Below the pieces are notes generated by a model. The model was not told where the DNA came from and did no database searches. It was given only the letters and a program-made list of their open reading frames with translations. From positions 563,327 through 627,326 of the forward strand of contig NZ_KB900626.1 in the NCBI RefSeq assembly GCF_000379125.1: a DNA stretch of 64,000 nt, read 5' to 3'. Numbering within the stretch: position 1 is the stretch's first letter; the number at the start of each line of letters is the position of its first letter. This stretch comes from Methylosinus sp. LW4 (GTDB taxonomy: Bacteria > Pseudomonadota > Alphaproteobacteria > Rhizobiales > Beijerinckiaceae). This document shows, piece after piece, positions 44,235-52,849 of this stretch. The translations under genes and the position numbers were made by a program.

Positions 44235-45296
44235 ATGATATATATTATACTTGTTAATTGGCGTAGATACAGTGACACGATCGAGTGTCTCGAATCATTG
44301 ATGCGGATCGATGCTCCGCCATTTAAAATTGTTCTCGTAGACAATGAAAGTATGGAGCCCGGAATTGATCTGATTAGCCAGTGGGCGGACGGCTTGCTTT
44401 CTATAGATATGTCGAGTTCTGCGTGGAGCGAAGCCCCTAGGGAACGTCTTCGCGAACCAACATTGTCAACGTGGACGGCGGAGGGATTGGGCAGCCAACC
44501 TCAGGCGCTTATAACATTAATTCGTGTAAGTGATAACACCGGCTTTGCAGCAGCAAACAACCTCGGTATTCGTCTTGCGCTGACGGATACAGATTGCACT
44601 CATGTATGGCTCCTCAATAATGATACAATTGTAGATCATCGTTCCCTAACTGCTCTTCTTGATCGAGTGGGTCGAGACCGCTCAATTGGAGTTTGCGGTT
44701 CGACATTACTATACTATGACACGCCTAAAACTATCCAAAGTCTTGGAGGAGTATTTGATCCCGTGCGCGGACGGGGAACCAATTTAGGAATAGGCAAGCC
44801 ATTGCAGTTAATGCCTACAACGGAACAAATAGAGAGTAGGCTTGAGTACGTGATCGGGGCGTCCATGCTAGTTACACGTCAATTCCTCGAAGTAGTAGGT
44901 TTGATGGAAGAATCCTATTTCTTATATTTCGAGGAGCTCGATTGGGAGCGTCGCTCGCATCGACGTTTCAAACATGCTTGGGCGCGAGAATCATTTGTTT
45001 ATCACAAAGAAGGGGCGTCGCTCGGAACAAGTTCACGAGGACGGCCGAGCGATGTGTCCTTATATTGCTTCAATTTAAACTTTCTAAAATTTCTAGCCAC
45101 TTTTCACCCTTCCTTAGTACCGGCGGGGGTTATAATAGTATTTTTTAAGTCCATCGTCGCAGTGAAAAAGCGGGACATTGATGCTTTACGTACATTTTGG
45201 ACAGTAATGTACGACTTCCTTTGGACAGGACACCCGACACGAACCGGTCTTGAGCGCTTCTCGGCGAAGAGGCGTGCGACGCGCGGAAAAATATGA
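44235..45296 (+). CDS. Family-2 glycosyltransferase, rhamnosyltransferase-like
   Basis: This is a GT-A glycosyltransferase of 353 residues. It begins IYIILVNWRRYSDTIECLES and has VRVSDNTGFAAANNLGIRLAL-like residues, the metal-binding region VWLLNNDT and the acceptor region MEESYFLYFEELDWERR, as in rhamnosyl- and N-acetylglucosaminyl-transferases of the WbbL group. A polar insertion occupies residues 55-95. The C-terminal hydrophobic part (VPAGVIIVFFKSIVAV) may bind the membrane. An IS630 copy starts right after its stop. Confidence 0.9.
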   Translation: MIYIILVNWRRYSDTIECLESLMRIDAPPFKIVLVDNESMEPGIDLISQWADGLLSIDMSSSAWSEAPRERLREPTLSTWTAEGLGSQPQALITLIRVSDNTGFAAANNLGIRLALTDTDCTHVWLLNNDTIVDHRSLTALLDRVGRDRSIGVCGSTLLYYDTPKTIQSLGGVFDPVRGRGTNLGIGKPLQLMPTTEQIESRLEYVIGASMLVTRQFLEVVGLMEESYFLYFEELDWERRSHRRFKHAWARESFVYHKEGASLGTSSRGRPSDVSLYCFNLNFLKFLATFHPSLVPAGVIIVFFKSIVAVKKRDIDALRTFWTVMYDFLWTGHPTRTGLERFSAKRRATRGKI

Positions 45297-45298
45297 CT

Positions 45299-45806
45299 AG
45301 TGCACTGACGCCGACATAGGATTCACAATTGGGTCTCGGCGTGCGAGTCTGGGCTCATGGCTCAGACTGTCAGAAATATCCTTCGGGATGAAGACCGCGA
45401 GCGACTGGACGCGATCGCCTCTGATCGCTCTCGGGCGCCCGAACATATCCAACGCGCAAAGATCGTGCTCTTTTTCGCCGAACGGCTCCCGGTTCTGGAG
45501 ATCGCCCGGCGCACTGGCGTCAGCCGTCCAGCAGTCTGGCGCTGGCAGCAGCGCTATGGAGAGGAAGGAGTCGACGGCCTGTTGCGCGACAAGACTCAAG
45601 CCGGCCCGCGCCCGGCTCGACGCGAAGCTCGTCGCCAGATTTCTCGAACTGACCTGCTCGGAGTCGCTCGGCGCCGCCACTCATTGGACGGGCCGCGCCA
45701 TGACGAAGATCAAGGGGATTTCGCTGCGGGCGGTGCTGCGCCTCTGGGAAAAGCATCGCCTCCAGTCGCATCGCATCCGCACCTTCAAGCGCTCGAGCGA
45801 TCCGTA
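45299..45806 (+). mobile_element. IS630-family element, 5' half (copy 1)
   Basis: The terminus TAGTGCACTGA (45298-45308) is the same as that of the fuller copy ending at 58301. Sequence similarity continues through the transposase N-terminus and stops near 45806, where ISAs1-type DNA begins. It is in the opposite orientation to the copy at 57177-58301. Confidence 0.8.
45357..45806 (+). pseudogene. IS630-family transposase, N-terminal fragment with frameshift
   Basis: The helix-turn-helix part is intact (DRSRAPEHIQRAKIVLFFAE, EIARRTGVSRPAVWRWQQRY). After LLRDKTQAG the frame slips; the correct continuation ARLDAKLVARFLELTCSES and GAATHWTGRAMTKIKGISLR is in another frame and ends at IRTFKRSSDP. 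The catalytic DDE domain is missing. It is dead. Confidence 0.8.
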
Positions 45807-46382
45807 ATTCGAACCTCGATGCGCCCATGGTCGCGGGCGGTCGTCCCGTGAGCGTCGCAGGCCGCGCGCTCGCGCTCGAAATTGCCGATGGTGACGAGCG
45901 CGACTTTCAGCTCTTCGAGCAGCAGCGGAACGGCAACGATCTCGGTGCTCTTCTAGTCGACCGCTCCCTGGCCGAGCACGAGGCGTTGGCGCGAGGCCCG
46001 GGCGGAAACCAGATGCAACGGCAAGCCGTCTTGGCCATGCGGCGCGAGGGTCCGACCGTCGATCACCACAAAGTCGGGCTCCTTCTCGCGCAGGCTTTCC
46101 ACCCAATTAGCGGGCATTCGGAACAGAGCGAGGCCGGCAGCGCATTCATCACATTGTTGAGCGCGTAATGGGAGGGAACGCCCTTCTCGCAGGGCCGGAG
46201 ACGGCGCAGAAAGTTGGGCTTCTGCTAGGATCAGCGCTCGATCGCGTAGAAATCCTCGGCCCAGGCCATTGTCACGCACAGGACGATCAGCAGGATTTCC
46301 GGCAGGGGAAAGACGACCTACCAAGCGTGGCGTGGGTGCTTGAGGGCGGAAAAATGGTCGACAAGGCTGGTCTTGGACATCG
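45807..46382 (-). pseudogene. ISAs1-family transposase remnant
   Basis: Read on the minus strand from about 46382 (MSKTSLVDHFSALKHPRHAW, then a TAG stop, then PLPEILLIVLCVTMAWAEDF). Later NWVESLREKEPDFVVIDGRT and HLVSARASRQRLVLGQGAVD match the ISAs1 catalytic region. Frames change several times and the 3' part is missing at the IS630 border. Confidence 0.7.
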
Positions 46383-46592
46383 GAGGCCTCAGAGGTTCGA
46401 GGCCCACTATGAATGACGGCAATTCTCGAGCCGAAATTCCCCACCCGTTCAAGCGATTGCCGTGCTTGTTCCGCTATCGCTTTTGCTCGGAAACGAATAC
46501 GTAGGCAGGCTCCTGAGTTCGGACGTATGCACCTCGGGCACCACAAAAGAAACCCTCGGCCAAACCGGACTGCCCAATCTCGGAATTTTCCT

Positions 46593-47474
46593 ATGAACAG
46601 CCCACTAATTAGCATCGTGATTCCCGCTTATAATCGCGAGAAAGAAATAAAGCGCTCTTTGATCAGCGTTTTAAATCAAACGTACTCCAATATCGAAGTT
46701 ATAGTTGTAGACGACAATTCACACGATAATACAATAGAAGAAGCGCTATCTATTGGCGACAAACGAATCAAAATTGTACGCCATTCTCAAAACAAAGGTG
46801 CCTCTGCGGCGCGCAATACCGGAATTAAATCGGCCATTGGACAGTTAATAGCGTTTCAAGACACAGATGACGTATGGCTACCTCACAAATTGAAGAAGCA
46901 ATTAGCGGTTCTTCAGGCAAACCCTGAAAGTAAATTCGGATTTGGGCCTTTTATTCGTGTATCACAAGACAGAGTAAAAGTATTTGGGCATTTATGTCAT
47001 GCAGACGAAAAAGCAATCATCAACAGTATTGTTCGAACTAACCAGGTCAGCCCACAAACTGTAATTGCGGATACCGCATTTATGCGTCAACATGGCATGT
47101 TTGATTGCGATTTTGTCCGCTACGAGGACTGGGATCTCGCGCTACGAATCTGTCGGTTAACTCCGATTGCCTATGATCCAGAACCGCTCGCTATTGTATT
47201 CGAAACGCCTGGGAGCTTGTCGAGTGATATCTTGCAAGATGGAATTGCCCGCCTTAGGATTGCAAACAAGCATTTAGAAAAGTTCGATATGCACAAGGCA
47301 TATTTGGCGCTAAATTATGCCGAGGCCGCGCATTCTTTTGCGAGAAGCGGGAAGTTCGTGGACGCAGTTGATTGCGGCTATTCTGCCCTTCAATGTTCGC
47401 CAATCACGCCAGGGGTTTGGGTTCGCTTGCTTAAGGCATCTTTTAGGGCGCTACGGTTCAGTCTTTCTTTCTAA
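46593..47474 (+). CDS. Family-2 glycosyltransferase (tandem paralogue 1)
   Basis: This is a GT-A glycosyltransferase of 293 residues. It has ISIVIPAYNREKEIKRSLIS, VIVVDDNSHDNT, GASAARNTGI and the metal-binding motif FQDTDDVW. The ATG at 46593 directly precedes the domain; the 60 codons in frame upstream cover ISAs1 debris and are rejected. The gene is A+T-rich. The next gene encodes a clear paralogue with the same unusual C-terminal half (RYEDWDLALRICRLTPIAYDPEPL, ETPGSLSS). Confidence 0.92.
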   Translation: MNSPLISIVIPAYNREKEIKRSLISVLNQTYSNIEVIVVDDNSHDNTIEEALSIGDKRIKIVRHSQNKGASAARNTGIKSAIGQLIAFQDTDDVWLPHKLKKQLAVLQANPESKFGFGPFIRVSQDRVKVFGHLCHADEKAIINSIVRTNQVSPQTVIADTAFMRQHGMFDCDFVRYEDWDLALRICRLTPIAYDPEPLAIVFETPGSLSSDILQDGIARLRIANKHLEKFDMHKAYLALNYAEAAHSFARSGKFVDAVDCGYSALQCSPITPGVWVRLLKASFRALRFSLSF

Positions 47475-47571
47475 GCCATGGCCCTATCTTCGGTTAGTCG
47501 AACAGTCGGCGTCTCTTTGGTAGTCTTTCACTGGGTCGTGGAGACCGCTTTGGTTAAAGATTGGAGTTTGT

Positions 47572-48441
47572 ATGACGGAAGTCAGCATAATCCTGCCCAC
47601 ATATAATCGTGGGCTCTATATTCGACGGGCTATTGACAGCGTTCTATCGCAGACGTTTCAAGATTTTGAATTAATAGTCGTTGATGATTGTTCGACGGAC
47701 GATACATGTAATATATTGTCAGAATACTCAGATAAGAGAATGCGAGTTATTGTTAATGAACAGAGTGTAGGAGCGGCTGTTGCGCGGAATACTGGAATTA
47801 ACTCGGCAAAAGGTAACTATATCGCATTTCAAGATTCGGACGATGTTTGGCTGATAGATAAGCTGGAGCGCCAGATAAAGCGGTTAAAAGAGCGGAGTGA
47901 CTGCCAATTGTGCTTTGGGTCGTTTATTTTATTTGATCATGGGCAAGCTAAAATGAAAGGCCTCTTCGCAGAGCATGTTGTTGATTTGCGAAAGACGCTA
48001 CTAAAAGAGAACGTAATTACTCCACAAACAATAGTAGCTCGAGCTGAGTTCTTGAAGCGTCATGGAACATTTGATCCTGCATTTCCGCGATACATGGACT
48101 GGGACTTGGCATTACGCGTTTCAGCCCTAACGGAAGTGCTCTACGAGCCTGAGCCGCTGGTTGTGGTGTTTTCGACGCCAGGTAACCTATCGAGTAATGT
48201 TTGGAATGATTTCGTTGCGCGAGAAAGACTGGCCATGAAGCATCGCGAGAAATTCGAGGGGCACGACCGTGAACGTGCCGTCAACCTCGCTGAGGCGGCC
48301 CATTCGGCAATTGTGTCGCGACAATATTGGGTTGGAACCAGGACGTTTGTCTCTGCACTGCGCGCTAAGCCAACGAGTTGGGCGGTATGGAGCCGGCTGT
48401 GCAAATCGATTTTTCGTGCAATCGAGTCGGCGTACCGGTGA
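47572..48441 (+). CDS. Family-2 glycosyltransferase (tandem paralogue 2)
   Basis: This is a GT-A glycosyltransferase of 289 residues. It has VSIILPTYNRGLYIRRAIDS, LIVVDDCSTDDT, GAAVARNTGI and FQDSDDVW. The C-terminal half parallels that of the preceding gene (RYMDWDLALRVSALTEVLYE, STPGNLSSNVWND), so the pair arose by duplication and then diverged. GGAG lies 6 bases before the ATG. The linkage each one makes is unknown. Confidence 0.92.
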   Translation: MTEVSIILPTYNRGLYIRRAIDSVLSQTFQDFELIVVDDCSTDDTCNILSEYSDKRMRVIVNEQSVGAAVARNTGINSAKGNYIAFQDSDDVWLIDKLERQIKRLKERSDCQLCFGSFILFDHGQAKMKGLFAEHVVDLRKTLLKENVITPQTIVARAEFLKRHGTFDPAFPRYMDWDLALRVSALTEVLYEPEPLVVVFSTPGNLSSNVWNDFVARERLAMKHREKFEGHDRERAVNLAEAAHSAIVSRQYWVGTRTFVSALRAKPTSWAVWSRLCKSIFRAIESAYR

Positions 48442-48706
48442 CACTGCACTGTGGGCACGCATCTGTCGGTTATAGAAACACAGGAAGCGACATGGTTGTA
48501 GGCGAGAGGACGGCGCGAGCGCTCCTGCAATAAGGTCTCTCCGAGGAAGGTAAGAAAGCGTAGGGGTAGATGGTGACCAGCCCGGGATGCCTCGATGTAA
48601 CGTCCTTTCGGCGTTGACGCTCAAGACGGATCGTCGGGATGCTGACGTGCCCCTGAAAAATCCCACCAGCATCGAATAGAGTCCGGCCGATAGCAGGACG
48701 GACACG

Positions 48707-48973
48707 ATGAAGAAGAAACGGTTCACGGAAGAGCAGATCATCGGGATTTTGCGGGAGCAGGAAGCCGGCGCGAAGGCGGTGGACCTCGCGCGCAAATATG
48801 CGGTTTCGGAGACGACGCTCTACAATTGGAAGGCCAAGTTCGGCGGCATGGACGTTTCGGAGGCCAAGCGGCTGAAGGCGCTGGAGGAGGAAAACGCGCG
48901 TCTGAAGAAGCTCTTGGCCGACCAGATGCTCGACGCGGCGGCGATGCGTGAGCTTCTGGGAAAAAAATGGTAG
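48707..48973 (+). CDS. IS3-family transposase OrfA
   Basis: This 88-residue DNA-binding subunit begins KKKRFTEEQIIGILREQEAG, has the helix-turn-helix AVDLARKYAVSETTLYNWKA and a leucine-zipper stretch (LKALEEENARLKKLLADQML). It ends LLGKKW in an A-run (GGGAAAAAAATGG), where IS3 elements normally shift frame into orfB. It is intact but its partner orfB is broken. Confidence 0.9.
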   Translation: MKKKRFTEEQIIGILREQEAGAKAVDLARKYAVSETTLYNWKAKFGGMDVSEAKRLKALEEENARLKKLLADQMLDAAAMRELLGKKW

Positions 48974-49556
48974 GGCCCGCCGTCAAGCGCGAAGCCGTCG
49001 CGCACCTTCGGGCCGTCATGGGCCTGTCGGAACGTCGGGCCTGCCGGATCGTCGCGATCGATCGCAAGACGGCGCGCTTCGCGTCGAAGCGTCCGGCCGA
49101 CGCCGAGCTTCGCGCTCTCGCCAATGCGCGTCGGCGCTTCGGCTACCGGCGGCTGTTCGTCTTGCTCCGTCAACGGGGCGAGCGCTCGGGCAAGAACCGC
49201 ATCTATCGGCTCTACCGCGAGGAAGGGCTGACGGTGAGGAAGCGCCGCGCGCGCCGCCGCGCCGTGGGAACACGGGCGCCGATTGTCGTCGAGGCGAAGC
49301 CGAATGCGCGATGGTCTCTCGACTTCGTGCACGACCAGCTCGCCAGTGGCCGACGATTCCGCATCCTGAACATCGTCGACGACGTAACGCGGGAATGCCT
49401 GGCGGCGATCCCGGACACATCGATCTCCAGCAAGCGGGTGGCGCGCGAGCTGTCGGCGTTGATCGAAAGGCGCGGCAGGCCCGGCATGATCGTTTCCGAC
49501 AATGGGACGGAGTTCACCTCGAACGCCGTCCTGTCCTGGTCGGAGGCGAACAAGGT
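48967..49556 (+). pseudogene. IS3-family transposase OrfB, 5' part
   Basis: Typical IS407-group OrfB sequence is present: RRFGYRRLFVLLRQRGERSG, WSLDFVHDQL with the first catalytic Asp, and VSDNGTEFTSNAVLSW with the second. The last codons are SEANKV, then IS256 begins. The catalytic Glu lies in the inverted 3' piece at 50815-51024. The overlap with orfA is in the -1 frame, as expected for programmed frameshifting. Confidence 0.85.
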
Positions 49557-50814
49557 GGGACTGTCAGGAATCTTGTGTGCGGGGCCATAGTAGAACCGCC
49601 GGAGGCGGGCTATGGCGATCAAGAAGGACACACTGGACCAATTGCTGTCGGGACGCGATCCTAAGGAGGTTTTTTCCAAGGACGGCCTGTTCGACGAGCT
49701 GAAGAAGGCGCTGGCCGAACGGGTTCTGAACGCGGAGATGGACGACTATCTCGAGAGCGAAGCGGCGGCGGGCAAGGCGAACCACCGCAACGGCTATTCG
49801 AAGAAGACCGTGCTGACCGAGACGTCGAAGATCGACATCAGGGTCCCGCGGGACCGGGAGGGGAGCTTCGATCCCAAGCTGATCGCGCGCTATCAGCGCC
49901 GCTTTCCCGGCTTCGACGAGAAAATCGTGTCGATGTATGCGCGCGGCATGACGGTGCGCGAGATCCGGGGCCATTTGCTCGAGCTCTACGGTCTGGAGGT
50001 CTCGCCCGATCTGATCTCGACGGTCACCGACGCCGTGCTGGAGACCGTCGCCGAATGGCAGAACCGGCCGCTCGAGGCGATGTATCCCTTGGTTTTCTTC
50101 GACGCTTTGCGCGTCAAAATCCGCGATGAGGGCCTAGTTCGCAACAAGGCCGTCTATGTCGCGCTCGGCGTCACGCCCGATGGAACGAAGGACATTTTGG
50201 GGCTTTGGATCGAAACCTCGGAGGGCGCCAAATTCTGGCTTCGGGTGATGAACGAGCTGAAGAACCGCGGCGTCGGCGACATTCTGATCGCCGTGGTCGA
50301 CGGCCTGAAGGGCTTTCCGGAGGCGATCAATGCGGTGTTTCCGCAGACGACCGTGCAGACCTGCATCGTGCATCTCATTCGAAACTCGATGGAATTCGCT
50401 TCATACAAGGACCGCAACGCGATCGCCGGCGCGCTGAAGACGATCTATCGCGCCCCGACCGCCGAGGCGGCCAAGGAGGCGCTGGACGCCTTCGACGGCG
50501 GCCATTGGGGCAAGAAATATCCGTCGATCGCGCAGGGCTGGCGGCGCAATTGGGAGCAGGTCATCCCATTTTTCGCCTTTCCGGTCGCAGTGCGGCGGAT
50601 CATATACACGACGAACGCCATAGAATCCTTGAACGCGAAGCTGCGGCGCGCCGTGCGGACGAGAGGGAATTTTCCGACCGATGACGCGGCGATGAAGCTC
50701 CTCTATCTCGTCTTGCGCCAAGTCGCCGGAGAGTGGAAAATGGCGCCGCGCGAGTGGTGCGAGGCGAAAAATCAATTCGCCATCATGTTCGACGATCGCT
50801 TCGTCACGGCGTGA
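49557..50814 (+). mobile_element. IS256-family element inserted in the IS3 element
   Basis: The left terminal repeat starts GGGACTGTCAGGAATC (49557). The 8 bases AACAAGGT before it (49549-49556) recur in inverted orientation at 51017-51024 beside a second IS256 end (51025-51054) that differs at one base in 30. The right end is thus present but inverted relative to the body. Confidence 0.8.
49612..50814 (+). CDS. IS256-family (mutator-type) transposase
   Basis: This is an intact transposase of 400 residues. It has the family's [20 protein letters not shown], the first catalytic Asp in [17 protein letters not shown], the second in [20 protein letters not shown], the [11 protein letters not shown] segment and the region around the catalytic Glu, [26 protein letters not shown] ribosome site precedes the ATG. 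Since its right end is inverted it may be unable to move itself, though it could act on other copies. Confidence 0.93.
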   Translation: MAIKKDTLDQLLSGRDPKEVFSKDGLFDELKKALAERVLNAEMDDYLESEAAAGKANHRNGYSKKTVLTETSKIDIRVPRDREGSFDPKLIARYQRRFPGFDEKIVSMYARGMTVREIRGHLLELYGLEVSPDLISTVTDAVLETVAEWQNRPLEAMYPLVFFDALRVKIRDEGLVRNKAVYVALGVTPDGTKDILGLWIETSEGAKFWLRVMNELKNRGVGDILIAVVDGLKGFPEAINAVFPQTTVQTCIVHLIRNSMEFASYKDRNAIAGALKTIYRAPTAEAAKEALDAFDGGHWGKKYPSIAQGWRRNWEQVIPFFAFPVAVRRIIYTTNAIESLNAKLRRAVRTRGNFPTDDAAMKLLYLVLRQVAGEWKMAPREWCEAKNQFAIMFDDRFVTA

Positions 50815-51024
50815 TGGGAACGCCGGCGTCGCATAGCCGAGGGAAGAGTGCGGGCGCCGGTGATTATAATCGTGAACCCACGAGCGAACTTTCTCTCTCG
50901 CGTGGTCGAGCCCGAAGAACAGCGTCTCGTTGAGCAGCTCGTCCCGCATGCGACCGTTGAAGCTCTCGCAGAAGCAGTTCTGCATTGGCTTGCCGGGCAT
51001 GATGAAATGCCATTCGACCTTGTT
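50815..51024 (-). pseudogene. Inverted 3' part of the IS3 OrfB gene
   Basis: The minus strand reads [34 protein letters not shown] (catalytic Glu region) and [20 protein letters not shown]. This continues exactly from the SEANKV end of the 5' part at 49556 when the 8-bp duplication is counted once. It stops at the IS256 stop codon, the inversion breakpoint. Confidence 0.85.
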
Positions 51025-51205
51025 GGAACTGTCAGGAATCTTGTGTGCGGGGCCGGCGGACTATGCCGCCGCGCTCATCGCAACAGGCGATCGGCTGCGC
51101 AATCCCGACCAGCTTCGCCGATCGCCTGTTGCTCACCCCACGCCCGCGGGCGTATCAACCGCCGGGACTCAACTCGCCGCTGGATGAAACTTCGGGGGCA
51201 GGTCA
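51025..51205 (-). mobile_element. Inverted right end of the IS256 element
   Basis: The outer 30 bases (51025-51054) match the left terminal repeat of the IS256 copy except for one base. The following 150 bases have no gene and are probably the 3' untranslated end of IS256, turned around together with the IS3 piece. The exact second breakpoint is uncertain. Confidence 0.6.
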
Positions 51206-51472
51206 CCCGCAGTTCCGCGACGCACAGAAGACGGCCTTGCCATTCGTCGACACCGAGATCGTCAAGCGATCGGATGCGGCCAATGGCTTCGAGGTTCTGC
51301 CCCGCCGATGGGTCGTCGAAGAAGCTTTTCATGGCTTGGTCGCTGCCGAAGACCGGCCAAGGACTTCGAAAACCTCAATCGTAAGGCGCTGGCGTTTCTT
51401 CACCACGCCTCCATCCGTCTCATGCTCAGAAGGCTTTGTAATCAACCATTAAGTTCATGGACCGACTCTGAG
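51206..51472 (+). pseudogene. 3' fragment of an IS5-family element
   Basis: The fragment matches 41741-42007 with scattered differences: QFRDAQKTALPFVDTEIVKR, SDAANGFEVLPRRWVVEEAF, then a shifted C-terminus ending in AAGGCTTTGTAATCA and the right end GGACCGACTCTGAG. It has only the C-terminal third of the transposase and a frameshift. Confidence 0.8.
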
Positions 51473-51583
51473 CAAAAGCCAAATCACCCATCAATGCCTC
51501 CACATCGGAGACATTGAATCGCGCCTCACTCGCAACTAATAGGTTCTGAGCTTAGCCAAGTTGCGCGGCTCAAGTGCATATCG

Positions 51584-52849
51584 GTGACTGAAATGTTCTT
51601 TGTATCTGGACTATGTGCAACATTACTTATTTTTAATCAAATATACATTGGCACAAATTTTTCTATAATCTGGCTACTGATAATTTTAGCTCCGTTGTTC
51701 TCGCATAAATTTAAGATATATCGTCGCTTTACGGGCTTACAGTTATTGCTTTTGCTATTTTTACTAAAGTTCATTATCGCTTTGAACGGAGCCGCCGTTA
51801 TTCGTTATTTGACATACATCGCATTTTTCGGGATAGGAACCGCGAGTATGAGGCGAAATCATTTCGACGAGTTTTTCAAGGGATTTCATTGGGGTTTGGG
51901 AATCAATTTTGTTTTCGCGTGTGTGCAGGTGATCGGGAGACTAACCAAGTCGTATACAGCAACTTTACCTGTAGAGATATGGAACCCGGTTCTATGGCAC
52001 GCGATTCTGGATGATGGTATGCTTAGCTTCTATCCGAGGGTTAGCGGATTTACGTTAGAGCCCGCTTATCTCGGAACATTATTGATAATCGCAGCCGGAT
52101 ATCGGATGTTTATTCAGCATCGTCCCGTATTTTCTGGATTATATGGACTATATCTATCATTCAGCATAGTCCTCCTTGTAAATTCACGAACTACTTTTTT
52201 CGCTTACGGCTGGCTGGTGGTGTGCAAGCTTCTAACAAAATTGAAAGGAGGAGTCATTACTAACGCAGCTGTATCAATAATTTACATATCATCATTTATA
52301 TTAATTCCTTTAACAATAATATTAAGAACTGATACCGCTGATTTAAAAGTGGTTGCAGATGACGATATATCTGTGTTCGCTAGGATAGTTCCGCTTACAT
52401 GGATAAGGGACGGGAATGGCTTATCTTTCGGAAATTATATATTCGGCGTGGGAGACTACAGAGCATATGCTGAAACTGTCAGTATGCCGAGCGTAATTTA
52501 CGCGCTGTTTTCCTATCAAGGAGGATTGCTCGATTCTAAAAGCCTAGGAGGAGCGTATTTTTTTGATTTTGGACTGATTGGGTTAGTCTTGTTTATGCTT
52601 TCTGTGGCCATGGCTTGTCGATGGAACAGATTTGGCTTACTATATGCATCTCTAATAAACATAGCATTTTTCAATGTTTATGCCTTTTCCTGGCCATTAT
52701 TTTGGCTGGCATTGATGGCTTGCGGACTAACTGGTGGGTCGATCGTTCATGGATCTGCTGCGACTAAATCACGCCGTCGCTCGGATCACGTCAATAAAAT
52801 TGAGCCATTACCTCTTACCGGGACAATGAAATGTTCTACAAGTCGATGA
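51584..52849 (+). CDS. Wzy-like O-antigen/exopolysaccharide polymerase
   Basis: This is an inner-membrane protein of 421 residues with about ten to twelve hydrophobic segments and a large loop in the middle. The segment RVSGFTLEPAYLGTLLIIAA is characteristic of Wzy/O-antigen-ligase-type proteins (an Arg and Glu that handle the lipid-linked sugar chain). Wzy joins repeat units in the periplasm. A Wzx flippase is encoded at 55668. The gene is A+T-rich, like other imported parts of the cluster, and overlaps the next gene by 4 bases. Confidence 0.85.
   Translation: MTEMFFVSGLCATLLIFNQIYIGTNFSIIWLLIILAPLFSHKFKIYRRFTGLQLLLLLFLLKFIIALNGAAVIRYLTYIAFFGIGTASMRRNHFDEFFKGFHWGLGINFVFACVQVIGRLTKSYTATLPVEIWNPVLWHAILDDGMLSFYPRVSGFTLEPAYLGTLLIIAAGYRMFIQHRPVFSGLYGLYLSFSIVLLVNSRTTFFAYGWLVVCKLLTKLKGGVITNAAVSIIYISSFILIPLTIILRTDTADLKVVADDDISVFARIVPLTWIRDGNGLSFGNYIFGVGDYRAYAETVSMPSVIYALFSYQGGLLDSKSLGGAYFFDFGLIGLVLFMLSVAMACRWNRFGLLYASLINIAFFNVYAFSWPLFWLALMACGLTGGSIVHGSAATKSRRRSDHVNKIEPLPLTGTMKCSTSR

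Larger units (their letters stand above)
48643..49556 (+). mobile_element. IS3-family (IS407-like) element, left part
   Basis: The left end begins at or near TGACGTGCCCCTGAAAAATC (48643), typical of the IS407 group. It contains orfA and the first two thirds of orfB. It is cut at 49556 by an IS256 insertion; the missing 3' part is found inverted at 50815-51024. Confidence 0.75.

Noticed and set aside
46413..46592. Upstream 60-codon extension of the glycosyltransferase at 46593
   Set aside because: The extension is translated ISAs1 debris with no glycosyltransferase features; the domain starts right at the ATG at 46593.
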